Below are positions 35,960-43,880 of a stretch of DNA of 64,000 bases, in pieces (position 1 is the first letter of the stretch; every line of letters starts with the position of its first letter). The notes beneath the pieces are model-generated. The model was not told where the DNA came from. It did not search any database and was given only the letters and a program-made list of their open reading frames with translations. The stretch comes from Shewanella khirikhana (GTDB lineage Bacteria; Pseudomonadota; Gammaproteobacteria; Enterobacterales; Shewanellaceae): assembly GCF_003957745.1 (NCBI RefSeq), contig NZ_CP020373.1, positions 2,542,001-2,606,000 on the forward strand, written 5' to 3'. The translations under genes and the position numbers were made by a program.

Positions 35960-36595
35960 GTGGCACAAACAGAATTCATTATGATCCTTTGGCTTATCGG
36001 TGTGCTTGCCGAGGCCATGACCGGTGCCCTCGCGGCCGGTCGCAAGCAGATGGATCTGTTCGGGGTAGTGATTATCGGTCTGGTCACCGCCGTGGGTGGT
36101 GGCACCCTTAGGGATATGCTGCTTGGCAACTATCCGCTGATCTGGATTGCCAACTGGCACTATTTGATTGCCATTGCCGCCGCTTCGCTGCTGACAGTAT
36201 TGATTGCGCCGCTGATGCGTTATCTGGGCAGGCTGTTTTTGGCCATTGATGCACTGGGGCTGGCGGTATTTTCCATTACCGGCGCCCAAAAAACCCTGAT
36301 GCTGGGTTTCAGCCCTGTGGTGGCCGTGGCCATGGGGGTAGTGACCGGCGTGTTTGGTGGGGTGCTTCGCGACATTCTCTGTAACGAGATCCCATTGATT
36401 TTCAGGCGTGAATTTTACGCACTCGCCTCAGCATTAACCGCCTCGGCCTATGTGCTGCTGGCCATGAGTGGCTTTGGCGGCTGGCCAAGTCTGCTGGGCT
36501 GTCTGCTGCTGGGCTTTGGCCTGAGGATGTGCGCTATCCGTTATCGCTGGTCAATGCCGACCTTTAATTACCAGAGCGATCCCCACGCCCACTGA
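35960..36595 (+). CDS. UPF0126 membrane protein (YicG/TRIC-like)
   Basis: Inner-membrane protein of about 211 residues with seven predicted helices in two repeats, each with the glycine motif of the UPF0126/TRIC family: TAVGGGTLRDMLLGNYPLIW and TGVFGGVLRDILCNEIPLIF. E. coli YicG belongs to this family, whose structures resemble trimeric intracellular cation channels; bacterial function is unsettled (possibly glycine uptake or ion flow). The GTG start at 35960 is chosen because GGAG lies eight bases ahead and the protein begins MAQTEFIM. An ATG at 35981 is the alternative. Ended by a strong terminator shared with tpx. Confidence 0.85.
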   Translation: MAQTEFIMILWLIGVLAEAMTGALAAGRKQMDLFGVVIIGLVTAVGGGTLRDMLLGNYPLIWIANWHYLIAIAAASLLTVLIAPLMRYLGRLFLAIDALGLAVFSITGAQKTLMLGFSPVVAVAMGVVTGVFGGVLRDILCNEIPLIFRREFYALASALTASAYVLLAMSGFGGWPSLLGCLLLGFGLRMCAIRYRWSMPTFNYQSDPHAH

Positions 36596-36605
36596 GCCAT
36601 ATCAA

Positions 36606-36635
36606 GAAAAAGCGCCGCTATTGCGGCGCTTTTTT
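36606..36635. terminator. Bidirectional terminator, UPF0126 gene / tpx
   Basis: AAAA-AGCGCCGC-TATT-GCGGCGCT-TTTTT, symmetric. The two genes converge on it. Confidence 0.88.
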
Positions 36636-36648
36636 AATCACCGCACTA

Positions 36649-37224
36649 TCAGCGGCTACTTATCTCAGTAAGCGCCTTGAGCGCCGCATCATAATCAGGG
36701 TGCTTGCTCACTTCCGGAACCAGCTCGCTGTATCTGAGCACGCCATCGGCATCAACAATAAAGATACTGCGGGCCAGCAGGCCTTTATTTTCAATCAGCA
36801 GACCGTACTCTTCGGCAAAGTTGCGCCAGACAGAGTCGGACAATACCTGAATATTTTCAACGCCTTCCACTTTGCAAAAACGCTTCTGGGCAAAGGGTAA
36901 GTCGGTGCTTAAGGTCAGCATGACCACCGACTTGGGATCAAACTTACCCACTTCATCGTTGAAGCGCTTGGTTTGCAGCGCACATACGCCGGTGTCGAGG
37001 CTCGGCACGGCGCTGATAAGCACTGTTTTGCCCTTAAAGTCACTCAGGGCGACCGGATTAAAGGCGCTGTCGACCACCCGAAATCCCGGCGCTGCCTGAC
37101 CCACCTCAGGTAAGGTACCTGACAGGGCAACCGGTTTGCCTCCCATGGTCACGCTGGCGCGCTCGGCGGCGTATGGGCTGACACAAACAGCCATTAAGGC
37201 TGCCAATAACAGTGGTTTAAACAT
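36649..37224 (-). CDS. tpx: Exported thiol peroxidase (Tpx, atypical 2-Cys peroxiredoxin)
   Basis: Peroxiredoxin reducing hydroperoxides. The Tpx core is complete: VTMGGKPVALSGTLPEVGQAAPGF, the peroxidatic Cys in PSLDTGVCALQTKRFN, the resolving Cys in KRFCKVEGVENIQVLSD, and the LLARSIFIVD segment. Unlike cytoplasmic Tpx of E. coli, the 191-residue protein starts with a signal peptide (MFKPLLLAALMAVCVSPYAAE), so it works in the periplasm. AGGGAG sits six bases before the ATG at 37224; the long open frame upstream to 37518 is not coding. A periplasmic reductant partner is not visible nearby. Confidence 0.92.
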   Translation of the reverse strand: MFKPLLLAALMAVCVSPYAAERASVTMGGKPVALSGTLPEVGQAAPGFRVVDSAFNPVALSDFKGKTVLISAVPSLDTGVCALQTKRFNDEVGKFDPKSVVMLTLSTDLPFAQKRFCKVEGVENIQVLSDSVWRNFAEEYGLLIENKGLLARSIFIVDADGVLRYSELVPEVSKHPDYDAALKALTEISSR

Positions 37225-37336
37225 GGCGACTCTCCCTGAAGCTGTGCCTTTTTGCATGGACTGATGACCTGACGCCATCAGCACTATTAACCAAACAGTG
37301 TTGCAAAAAGCCTTTGCTATCGCCAGAGGCGGCAAT

Positions 37337-37362
37337 AAAAAAGCCGGCAAAAGCCGGCTCTT
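37337..37362 (-). terminator. Terminator after mscS
   Basis: GCCGGC-loop-GCCGGC hairpin read on the minus strand and followed by TTTTTT. It separates mscS from tpx. Confidence 0.8.
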
Positions 37363-37379
37363 TTCAGAATAACTGCTGA

Positions 37380-38207
37380 TTATTTTGCAGCAGGCAATTC
37401 TTTTACGTGAATATCCATCTGCGGATAAGGAATGCCGATGTTGTTGGCATCCAGCGCGTTCTTGATTTGCTCCATCAGCTCGAACTTGGCAGCCCAGTAG
37501 TCGCCACCTTTCACCCATGGGCGAACCACGAAGTCGATGGAAGATGCACCCAGCTCGTTCAGCGCCACTGTGTAAGCAGGGTCTTTGAGCACATACTGGT
37601 TGTTATCCAGAATCTCGGTCAGCACCTTCTTGGTCAGAGCGATGTCGGCATCGTAAGACACGCCAATCACCAGATCCACACGGCGCTTGTCCATGGCGGA
37701 ATAGTTGGTGATGGTGCCATTCATGATGGCAGAGTTAGGCGCGATGATGACCTTGTTGTCAGGAGTACGCAGCTTGGTAGAGAAGATAGTGATTTCATCA
37801 ACGGTACCGGCAATGCCAGCGGCTTCGATATAGTCACCCACGCGGCATGGACGGAACAGAACCATCAGCACACCGGCAGCAAAGTTGGACAAAGAACCTT
37901 GCAGCGCCAGACCTACCGCCAGACCGGCGGCACCGATGACCGCAACCAGTGAGGCTGTCTGCACACCAATTTGGCCCAGGGTGGCAATGATGGTGAACAC
38001 AAACACCACGGCCCATGCCAGGTTGGCCACAAACGAGGTGACGGTTTGGTCAATCTTACGGTTGGTCATCAACTTGGTGGTGACTTTCTTTACCACGTTG
38101 GAGATGTACTTACCCACCAGGAAGATGATGATGGCAAAAATAACTTTCATGCCGTAGGTCATCGCAAGCTCAGGGGCTTGATCGAGAAGCGCTTGGATAT
38201 GTTCCAT
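37380..38207 (-). CDS. mscS: Small-conductance mechanosensitive channel MscS
   Basis: Pressure-release channel of the inner membrane, 275 residues. It has three N-terminal helices, the pore helix with the glycine/alanine pattern VAVIGAAGLAVGLALQGSLSNFAAGVLMVLFRPCRVGDYIEAAG (residues about 90-135), the beta domain, and a C-terminal alpha/beta domain ending FPYPQ-like (IPYPQMDIHV). Length and motifs match E. coli MscS (286). AAGGGAG lies eight bases before the ATG. Single-gene unit with its own terminator. Confidence 0.93.
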   Translation of the reverse strand: MEHIQALLDQAPELAMTYGMKVIFAIIIFLVGKYISNVVKKVTTKLMTNRKIDQTVTSFVANLAWAVVFVFTIIATLGQIGVQTASLVAVIGAAGLAVGLALQGSLSNFAAGVLMVLFRPCRVGDYIEAAGIAGTVDEITIFSTKLRTPDNKVIIAPNSAIMNGTITNYSAMDKRRVDLVIGVSYDADIALTKKVLTEILDNNQYVLKDPAYTVALNELGASSIDFVVRPWVKGGDYWAAKFELMEQIKNALDANNIGIPYPQMDIHVKELPAAK

Positions 38208-38241
38208 TAAGTTACTCCCTTAAAAAGTAGAAACGCTTTTT

Positions 38242-38808
38242 TTATTCAACAATTATCAGTATATCCACGCGGCGGTTTTGTTGTCTGCCGTACTCGGTTT
38301 CGTTGGAGGCGACCGGCTCGGAATCCCCACAGGATTCGAGACGGATCCGCGCCCTTTCAATGCCAAAGTCACCACTCAGCACAGCCGCCACATTTTCGGC
38401 TCGTGCAAGGGACAAGCGTCGGTTGACGTCATCCTTGCCGATAATATCGGTGTGCCCCTTAAGCAGCAGTGACACCTTTTGCTCCCTCACTGAATCTGCC
38501 AACCGCGCCAGCATGGCGGCATCTTCAAAGGGCACAAAAGCCGATCCGAATTCAAAATAAACCGATGGAATTTCAGCATGGTTACAATCGGCCGGAAACG
38601 GCTGATTGTCCGAGGTCATCAAGCACAGAGGAGAAGAAAAAGAAGGTTGAACTGCGCACCCGTTGGCGCCAACTTTGCTGCCTGCGGGAGTGCCGGGACA
38701 TGCGTCCTTGAAGTCCGGTACCCCATCTCCATCTTTATCACTGTTTGCCTGCACGCAGGGTCCGTAAAGACACAGCAGCAGTAAACAGCCTTTTAGCCAC
38801 GGATCCAT
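38242..38808 (-). CDS. OmpA-family protein with TSP3-like N-terminus
   Basis: Exported 188-residue protein. After a signal peptide (MDPWLKGCLLLLCLYGPCVQA) comes a calcium-binding thrombospondin type 3 element, NSDKDGDGVPDFKDACPGTPAGSKV, a Cys-containing linker, then a complete OmpA peptidoglycan-binding domain (about 85-188) with VYFEFGSAFVPFE, LLLKGHTDIIGKDDVNRRLSLARAENVAAVL and NRRVDILI. It has no beta-barrel, so it is probably a periplasmic or outer-membrane-associated wall-binding protein. Starts at ATG 38808 with AGGGA upstream. It ends 34 bases before mscS begins, so the two may be co-transcribed. Confidence 0.88.
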   Translation of the reverse strand: MDPWLKGCLLLLCLYGPCVQANSDKDGDGVPDFKDACPGTPAGSKVGANGCAVQPSFSSPLCLMTSDNQPFPADCNHAEIPSVYFEFGSAFVPFEDAAMLARLADSVREQKVSLLLKGHTDIIGKDDVNRRLSLARAENVAAVLSGDFGIERARIRLESCGDSEPVASNETEYGRQQNRRVDILIIVE

Positions 38809-38967
38809 AGTGAAATCCCTGAGGTTTAATCACGGACGCAGCATAATCTGCGCCATTTCAGGATCTTTCGACCCCATGATCAACGAATGATATTTTACTG
38901 CTTAATTCACAAAGAAAAAGCATTTTGTTTTCATCATGGGATAAGGCTAGCAGTAGTGTCTGGAAAT

Positions 38968-39444
38968 TCAAACATTTGACTGACATCCTGCCGCGGCGGA
39001 CTCAAGGCCCGCCTGCTGCCACCAGCCCTGCCATTGGGCCAGTCGACACAGCTGCGGATCCTGGTCGGCTGCGAGGGCGCGCATGCCCCCAAGCAGACGT
39101 GACAGCAACAGTTTGTCTTCTTCGAGTTGGGAGTGAAACAGCGGCGCATAAAAGCCGTGTCGGCCGCTCAGATCAAGCTGGGTATCAAAGCCGCGGCGAA
39201 TACCGCTGATACACAGAGCACGGGCCTTGAAGTGCCAACGCTCAGGGCTTGGCAGCCCGAGGCGCTTTGGCACCTGGGTGAAGAGTAAAATCAGCGCCAG
39301 CATTCCGGGAGGGCTGGATTGCCAGTCATCCAGCTCGCCATTGGCGGCCTGTTGGATCAGTTCCCGCCAGCGGCTTGAGTGCGCGGCATCGGGCGTATCG
39401 CCCCCTTCCAAACTGTCAAACCAGGATGCCAAAAATGCCTGCAT
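38968..39444 (-). CDS. DUF924 family protein
   Basis: A 158-residue cytoplasmic protein with the DUF924 pattern: GDTPDAAHSSRWRELIQQAANGELDDWQSSPPGMLALILLFTQVPKRL near the start, then ALCISGIRRGFDTQLDLSGRHGFYAPLFHSQLEEDKLL. Members usually run about 180-200 residues with TPR-like helices and no known function. This copy is somewhat short at both ends, but the core is intact. The ATG at 39444 has AAGG nine bases ahead. The gap on either side is small and no partner gene is evident. Confidence 0.75.
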   Translation of the reverse strand: MQAFLASWFDSLEGGDTPDAAHSSRWRELIQQAANGELDDWQSSPPGMLALILLFTQVPKRLGLPSPERWHFKARALCISGIRRGFDTQLDLSGRHGFYAPLFHSQLEEDKLLLSRLLGGMRALAADQDPQLCRLAQWQGWWQQAGLESAAAGCQSNV

Positions 39445-39655
39445 AGCGTAAGCCTTCTGCCAGATGCGTTACCCAATGCCTTTTTAGGCTGAGTAACAGC
39501 GCGGGTTAACAAAATAGCGGCGGCGCCTTAGTTTGTGCCACAAATGCCACCACCGGCTGGCAGCATAACAAGGCGTTCGCGGCGCTGCTGCTCGACTTTG
39601 GTCGAGTTGTACCCACGATTGGCAGCGCCCTTCACCGGCGGCGTGGCTTGCGTCT

Positions 39656-40198
39656 TTATGGATTGCAGGGCACAGGGCGGTGCCAGAGCGGCCGCAGCTT
39701 GTCGTACAGCCAAAAGAACAGGCCGCCATATACAAAGAAGAACAGCAAAAATCCGGCATCCAGCAGGAGCGCCTGCCACAGGCTTACATCCAGATACCAG
39801 GCAATCACAGGCACACTCACCAACACCAGCCCAAGCTCGAAGCCAAGCACATGCCCTACCCTCAGCCAAAAGCCGCGTTTGGCCCTTGGTACGACAATGG
39901 CGTTGTCGAACCAGAGGTTGTAGACGTAGTTCCACAAGAGCGCAAAGATGCACAGCAGCGCGCCTATCACCGTCATATGACCGTCACTTTCACCGGTCAG
40001 CCAGGCAGCCAGTGGTACCACCATCACCAGCCCCAACAGCTCAAACATCAGTGCCTGCAGCGCCCGCTCAGGCGTGCTCATTTCTGATTTGGTTATCTCA
40101 GCCGTCAGTTCAGACTTCGCTGCATTCGCATTGCCCATATGACCATTGCTCTTTTGGCCGTTGCACTTTTGCCTGTTGCTCTTTTGACCCTTGCCCAT
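39656..40198 (-). CDS. PACE-family efflux transporter (AceI type)
   Basis: Small four-helix inner-membrane exporter of the proteobacterial antimicrobial compound efflux (PACE) family, known for chlorhexidine and related biocides. Two bacterial transmembrane-pair repeats are visible: RALQALMFELLGLVMVVPLAAWLTG...NYVYNLWFD and RVGHVLGFELGLVLVSVPVIAWYLD...FFFVYGGLFFWLYD. The core begins MSTPERALQ (ATG at 40081). I annotate the ATG at 40198 because GGGAGA lies six bases before it; this adds a hydrophilic 39-residue leader with K-S/C-N repeats. It is divergent from a LysR gene starting at 40284, the usual arrangement for the regulator of such pumps. Confidence 0.82.
   Translation of the reverse strand: MGKGQKSNRQKCNGQKSNGHMGNANAAKSELTAEITKSEMSTPERALQALMFELLGLVMVVPLAAWLTGESDGHMTVIGALLCIFALLWNYVYNLWFDNAIVVPRAKRGFWLRVGHVLGFELGLVLVSVPVIAWYLDVSLWQALLLDAGFLLFFFVYGGLFFWLYDKLRPLWHRPVPCNP
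40143..40187 (-). repeat. Three 15-bp tandem repeats at the start of the PACE gene
   Basis: Plus-strand units CCATTGCTCTTTTGG, CCGTTGCACTTTTGC and CTGTTGCTCTTTTGA are adjacent. Read on the minus strand in the PACE frame they give KSNRQ, KCNGQ and KSNGH pentapeptides. Confidence 0.75.
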
Positions 40199-40283
40199 GT
40201 TCTGTCTCCCAAAAGATCCGACTACGGCCATTTTCTATCTGCTAAAATGCCAAATAAAGTTAGATACCATCTTGGATGTCGAT

Positions 40284-41156
40284 ATGTTTAGTCACGAGCA
40301 GCTACTTTGTTTTGTCACTACGGTGGAAGAAGGTTCCTTTTCCGGCGCCGCCAGACGTCTTGGCAAGGTGCAATCTGCGGTGAGTCAGCAGGTGATCAAT
40401 ATGGAAATCGACTGCGGCCATCAGTTATTCGACCGGACGGGCCGCTACCCTGCACTGACCGCTGAAGGTGAGCGGCTGCTTCCCTATGCCAAAGCCGTGC
40501 TTGGCCAGCAGCACAGGCTCAATCAGCAAGTTTCACTGCTTGGGCAAATCGGTCCTGCCAGTCTGACGCTCGCCTATGATGAAGGCATTCCCGAGCAGCA
40601 GCTTCTGCGGCTGCTGACCGAGCTGCCCGCTGCCTTTCCCGGGCTTAAAGTGGAAATTCTGTCTGCTGCGAGCAGCGATATTATCGAAATGACCCGCACC
40701 GGACGGGTGGGCGCAGGCTTGGTATTCAGTGAGGCGCTTTATCCGGAAGGCATGGATTTTGAGTCCATCGGCAGCGTACGCTTTGAGCCGGTGGTGGCAA
40801 GCCACCATCCGCTGGCCAAGCGCACCCTGGCACACATAGATGAGCTTAAGCTGCACCGACAGTTGGTAATAGGCGCCCGCGGGCAGCAGCGCAGCTTTCT
40901 GAGTGAGCCCCATTCCCCCGATGCCTGGTATGCAGACAACTACTTTGTGCTGATGACCCTGGTTCAGCAGGGGCTGGGATGGGCGCTGTTACCCAAACAT
41001 CTGGTTGAGCGCGACTTGCTCAAGGGCAATATGCAACGGCTGCCCATCAGTTTTGAGTCTCTGGGGTGGCAGGCCAATGTGGATATCATCCAGCATCACA
41101 GCCTGTCGATGTCACCGCTGGGTCAGCACCTTCGAGCCGCGCTGCGGCTCAAATAG
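40284..41156 (+). CDS. LysR-family transcriptional regulator, divergent from PACE gene
   Basis: A 290-residue LysR regulator. The N-terminal winged helix reads EQLLCFVTTVEEGSFSGAARRLGKVQSAVSQQVINMEIDCGHQLFDRTGRYPALTAEGERLLPYA (residues 4-70), followed by a substrate-binding effector domain. The ATG at 40284 begins the standard family N-terminus; upstream codons in the frame belong to the intergenic region. The 85-base divergent gap with the PACE exporter is the place for its operator, suggesting it controls the exporter like AceR controls AceI. Effector unknown. A clean terminator follows at 41213-41238. Confidence 0.88.
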   Translation: MFSHEQLLCFVTTVEEGSFSGAARRLGKVQSAVSQQVINMEIDCGHQLFDRTGRYPALTAEGERLLPYAKAVLGQQHRLNQQVSLLGQIGPASLTLAYDEGIPEQQLLRLLTELPAAFPGLKVEILSAASSDIIEMTRTGRVGAGLVFSEALYPEGMDFESIGSVRFEPVVASHHPLAKRTLAHIDELKLHRQLVIGARGQQRSFLSEPHSPDAWYADNYFVLMTLVQQGLGWALLPKHLVERDLLKGNMQRLPISFESLGWQANVDIIQHHSLSMSPLGQHLRAALRLK

Positions 41157-41212
41157 CGAGACATTTTTAATGGCGATAAAGCTCAAAGCCCTGAACTGAA
41201 ACCCGAGGCATG

Positions 41213-41238
41213 AAAAAAGCGACCTATGGTCGCTTTTT
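41213..41238 (+). terminator. Terminator after the LysR gene at 40284
   Basis: AAAAAA-GCGACC-TAT-GGTCGC-TTTTT hairpin 57 bases after the stop. It could also serve the convergent DUF4136 gene. Confidence 0.85.
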
Positions 41239-41319
41239 GAGGTGCAAGTTTTACCTTCAGAGGCAATCACTTGTTATCAGGCTGCCACTGTGTTCTGGGC
41301 TGCCAGTTTTTGCAGGCTG

Positions 41320-41880
41320 TCAGTTGTTTTCTGGCTTGGGCGGATAATTCATCATCACGCTGGAGACGGCTTCACGCACCTTGGCTTCGCGCTCCTGCGG
41401 GGTGTTTTTATCGCGAATGGTGTCGGCCACTGAGCCGCGCCACACCAGCTTACCGGTTTTACTGTCAACCAAATCAATGATCAGCGTGCCCACTTCGTAC
41501 TCGCGCACTGTGGTCTGGGTCTGCACATGGCCGCCCCAACCCCAGCCCGGGCCCCAATATGGGTTGTAGCCATAGTTGGTGTTGAAGGTGTCGACGTTGA
41601 TTTTCTTGTCGACCTTGGTGAGGTAATTCACCAGCAGATCGGCACCCGCCTTATCGGTCTTGCTGAAGCCTTTTTGGTTAAGCTCGGCTTCAATGGCGTC
41701 GCGTACCCGCTGATCCATCAAACCATCCAGATGGTAACCGGCTTCATCGCCTTGTTTTTCAATCCAGCTATAGGTTTTGTACTGATTGAAGCTAACGCCG
41801 GGATCGAAGTCCCAGCTGGTATTCAGGCTGGAACAGGCACTGAGTGCCAGCGCTGCTGCCGCGATAATAAGTTTCTTCAT
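41320..41880 (-). CDS. DUF4136 lipoprotein
   Basis: A 186-residue predicted outer-membrane lipoprotein: signal MKKLIIAAAALALSAC with lipobox LSAC. The DUF4136 body follows: DFDPGVSFNQYKTYSWIE, a Gly/Trp/Tyr-rich loop YGYNPYWGPGWGWGGHV (about residues 102-118), TLIIDLVDSKTGKLVWRGSVADTI and an amphipathic C-terminal helix. The family's function is unknown. GGGGAAG precedes the ATG. The upstream region (41881-42064) is shared with a divergent Fur-box gene. Confidence 0.88.
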   Translation of the reverse strand: MKKLIIAAAALALSACSSLNTSWDFDPGVSFNQYKTYSWIEKQGDEAGYHLDGLMDQRVRDAIEAELNQKGFSKTDKAGADLLVNYLTKVDKKINVDTFNTNYGYNPYWGPGWGWGGHVQTQTTVREYEVGTLIIDLVDSKTGKLVWRGSVADTIRDKNTPQEREAKVREAVSSVMMNYPPKPENN

Positions 41881-42022
41881 AATAACTTCCCCGAAAAAGC
41901 GATTCTTCTGCTGGGTAAGACAGAAGGACGGTAAATTGGTTTCAGCTTAACTGCCATTTTTGTGAGTAACAACTGAAAAATATCACGATTTCCAGGTAGC
42001 ACTTGACCCGGATAAAACATTT

Positions 42023-42041
42023 ATTGATAATCATTATCAAT
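42023..42041. promoter_or_regulatory. Fur box
   Basis: ATTGATAATCATTATCAAT is a perfect 9-1-9 inverted repeat. It contains TGATAATCATTATCA, the classic 7-1-7 Fur motif. It lies 24 bases before the GTG start of the small membrane protein and 143 bases before the divergent DUF4136 gene. A Fur-Fe2+ dimer here would block translation-proximal transcription of the plus-strand gene when iron is ample. Confidence 0.85.
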
Positions 42042-42064
42042 TAGGTTTTACAGGAGGTTTGCCC

Positions 42065-42382
42065 GTGTACTGGTTTATCGCTGCCATTGTGATTGCATCT
42101 GCCGTGTTCTTTTTCGCCCCGGCGTCCAACAAGGTCAGTACCGACATCAGCACGGAAAACTCCAGCCTGACGAATCCCGGGCTACTACTTGTCTCCCTGC
42201 TGGTGACCAGCTGGTTACTGCTCACCCAGATCACCCCCGAGAAGTTATTGCCTGCCAGCCTGGCGCTGGCGATGTTGGCGCTGAGCGCCATTTTAACTGT
42301 GCCGAGCCTGCGCCGCTTTATGCTGCCGGCACTGCTGCTGACCTCGGCGTTGCTGCTGACCAATCTACTGCTGATGTTTTAA
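42065..42382 (+). CDS. Small Fur-box-controlled membrane protein, unknown function
   Basis: About 105 residues with two or three hydrophobic helices (WFIAAIVIASAVFFFAP at the start, LLLVSLLVTSWLLLTQI, then LPASLALAMLALSAIL and MLPALLLTSALLLTNLLLMF). I do not recognise a family. The GTG at 42065 is chosen because AGGAGG lies seven bases ahead; the TTG at 42059 is too close to that site. A near-ideal Fur box is immediately upstream, so it should be made under iron starvation. No transport or siderophore gene is adjacent. A role in iron uptake or envelope adaptation is inference only. Confidence 0.78.
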   Translation: MYWFIAAIVIASAVFFFAPASNKVSTDISTENSSLTNPGLLLVSLLVTSWLLLTQITPEKLLPASLALAMLALSAILTVPSLRRFMLPALLLTSALLLTNLLLMF

Positions 42383-42400
42383 GCCCTGGTAGTCAGACAA

Positions 42401-42421
42401 GCCACCTGCGGGTGGCTTTTG
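42401..42421 (+). terminator. Terminator after the Fur-box gene
   Basis: GCCACC-TGCG-GGTGGC-TTTTG hairpin, 18 bases after the stop. Confidence 0.75.
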
Positions 42422-42496
42422 TCGTTTGTCTAGGAGCCAAATGCCCGTGCACTCTGGTAAACTGGCAAAAATGCCCCGTGGAAAAAGCATCCCAAA

Positions 42497-42826
42497 ATGA
42501 GAATCGATCCGAACGTATTACTGGTCTACAGCACAGATAAAGGCAGAATCGATGAGCCCAAGGAACAGGCCGAAGTCCCCAAAGGGGATGGCGTCGTCCG
42601 TATTCACAAAGACAGTAAAGGCCGTAAGGGCAAAGGTGTCAGCGTGATTAAAGGTCTGGGGCTGGACGTTAGTGAACTTAAAGAGCTGGCGCAAAAGCTG
42701 AAAAAACAGTGCGGCTGCGGCGGTACAGTCAAAGACTTTGATATTGAAATCCAAACCGACAATCGCGAGCAGCTAAAATCCTTGCTGGAAAAGCAAGGCT
42801 TCACGGTTAAACTCGCCGGGGGTTAG
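42497..42826 (+). CDS. yciH: SUI1/eIF1-like translation factor YciH
   Basis: A 109-residue protein of the SUI1/eIF1 superfamily. The C-terminal core reads KGRKGKGVSVIKGLGLDVSELKELAQKLKKQCGCGGTVKDFDIEIQTDNREQLKSLLEKQGFTVKLAGG (residues about 42-109), including the basic loop and CGCGGTVK motif typical of YciH. In E. coli YciH is linked to discrimination of initiation sites and stress control of translation. Normal length. It is followed four bases later by yqgE, forming a unit yciH-yqgE-ruvX. Ribosome site weak. Confidence 0.9.
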   Translation: MRIDPNVLLVYSTDKGRIDEPKEQAEVPKGDGVVRIHKDSKGRKGKGVSVIKGLGLDVSELKELAQKLKKQCGCGGTVKDFDIEIQTDNREQLKSLLEKQGFTVKLAGG

Positions 42827-42830
42827 GCCT

Positions 42831-43394
42831 ATGGACAGTCTTAAAAATCATTTACTTATTGCTATGCCAAGCCTTAATGACGGTTTTTTCGACCGCAGCG
42901 TTGTTTACCTGTGTGAGCACGATGCCAAGGGCGCCATGGGGCTGATGATCAATCGTCCGGTGGGTATGTCAATCAGGGATCTGCTTGTCCAGCTCGACCT
43001 GTTGCCGGAAGAAGGCATTTTACTGAGTGAAACCCGCGATCAGGTACTGGTGGGCGGCCCGGTGAATCCGGAGCGCGGCTTTGTGCTGCACACCACCCAG
43101 GGCGGCTGGGCCAATTCCAGTGCCTTGACCGACGAGCTGATGCTCACTACATCGCGGGATATTCTCTCATCCCTTGGCACCCACAAGGCTCCCAAGGACT
43201 TTGTGGTGGCGCTGGGCTATGCCGGTTGGAGTGCGGGCCAGCTCGAGCAGGAGCTTGCCGACAACAGCTGGCTCACCATCCCTGCCAGCGATGAAATTCT
43301 ATTTGCCCTGCCCCACGAAGACCGCTGGCAACAGGCCAGCAAGTCGCTGGGCTTTGAACTGTGGCAGGTATCCAGCCAGACGGGACATGCCTGA
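42831..43394 (+). CDS. yqgE: YqgE/AlgH family protein (UPF0301)
   Basis: A 187-residue cytoplasmic protein of the UPF0301 family, with the signature LKNHLLIAMPSLNDGFFDRSVVYLCEHDAKGAMGLMINRP at residues 3-42, a GGPVNPERGFVLH motif and the C-terminal GYAGWSAGQLEQELADNSWLT. The family's biochemical role is unsettled; Pseudomonas AlgH affects alginate. Its TGA stop overlaps the ruvX ATG by one base, the gene pair also seen in enteric bacteria. Start at ATG 42831 with a G-rich site inside the yciH end. Confidence 0.93.
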   Translation: MDSLKNHLLIAMPSLNDGFFDRSVVYLCEHDAKGAMGLMINRPVGMSIRDLLVQLDLLPEEGILLSETRDQVLVGGPVNPERGFVLHTTQGGWANSSALTDELMLTTSRDILSSLGTHKAPKDFVVALGYAGWSAGQLEQELADNSWLTIPASDEILFALPHEDRWQQASKSLGFELWQVSSQTGHA

Positions 43395-43813
43395 TGAGTA
43401 CAGTGATGGGGTTTGATTTTGGTACCAAGAGCATAGGTATCGCCGTAGGCCAGTCGATTACCGGCAGCGCCAATCCGCTCACCTCGGTGAAGGCGGTAGA
43501 TGGGATCCCCAATTGGGATGACATCGGCAAGCTGATTAACGAGTGGAAACCCGATTTATTGGTGATTGGCCTGCCACTGAACATGGATGGCACCGAGCAG
43601 GAAATGACCCAGCGGGCACGCAAGTTTGCCAACCGCCTGAATGGCCGTTTCGGGGTGAAGATTGCCACCCAGGATGAGCGCCTGACCACAGCTGATGCCA
43701 AGGCCAGGCTGTTTGAGCTTGGCGGATTCAAGGCGCTGACCAAGGGCCAGGTGGATGCGGTATCGGCGGTATTGATTGTCGAAAGCTACTTTGAAAATCA
43801 ATATGGCGGCTGA
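43394..43813 (+). CDS. ruvX: Holliday-junction-resolvase-like RuvX/YqgF
   Basis: A 139-residue RNase H-fold nuclease, thought to process the 5' end of pre-16S rRNA and also named putative Holliday junction resolvase. The fold's first strand with catalytic Asp is GFDFGTKSIGIAVGQ (residues 6-20). Later motifs VIGLPLNMDGTEQEMTQRARKFANRL and DERLTT plus DAVSAVLIVESYF complete the active site. The ATG overlaps the yqgE stop (TGATG). Upstream codons to 43361 lie inside yqgE and are not used. A strong terminator follows 11 bases after the stop. Confidence 0.94.
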   Translation: MSTVMGFDFGTKSIGIAVGQSITGSANPLTSVKAVDGIPNWDDIGKLINEWKPDLLVIGLPLNMDGTEQEMTQRARKFANRLNGRFGVKIATQDERLTTADAKARLFELGGFKALTKGQVDAVSAVLIVESYFENQYGG

Positions 43814-43823
43814 TATCGCCAAT

Positions 43824-43852
43824 AAAAAACGCCGCTGATGCGGCGTTTTTTT
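43824..43852 (+). terminator. Terminator after ruvX
   Basis: AAAAAA-CGCCGC-TGAT-GCGGCG-TTTTTTT, usable in both directions; the glutathione peroxidase gene converges on it. Confidence 0.88.
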
Positions 43853-43880
43853 GTTTCAGCCTGAACTTGCTTGCGATACC

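Noticed and set aside
36649..37518. Long version of Tpx starting at 37518
   Set aside because: The first 98 codons look random and run through the mscS terminator; a good ribosome site and signal peptide place the start at 37224.
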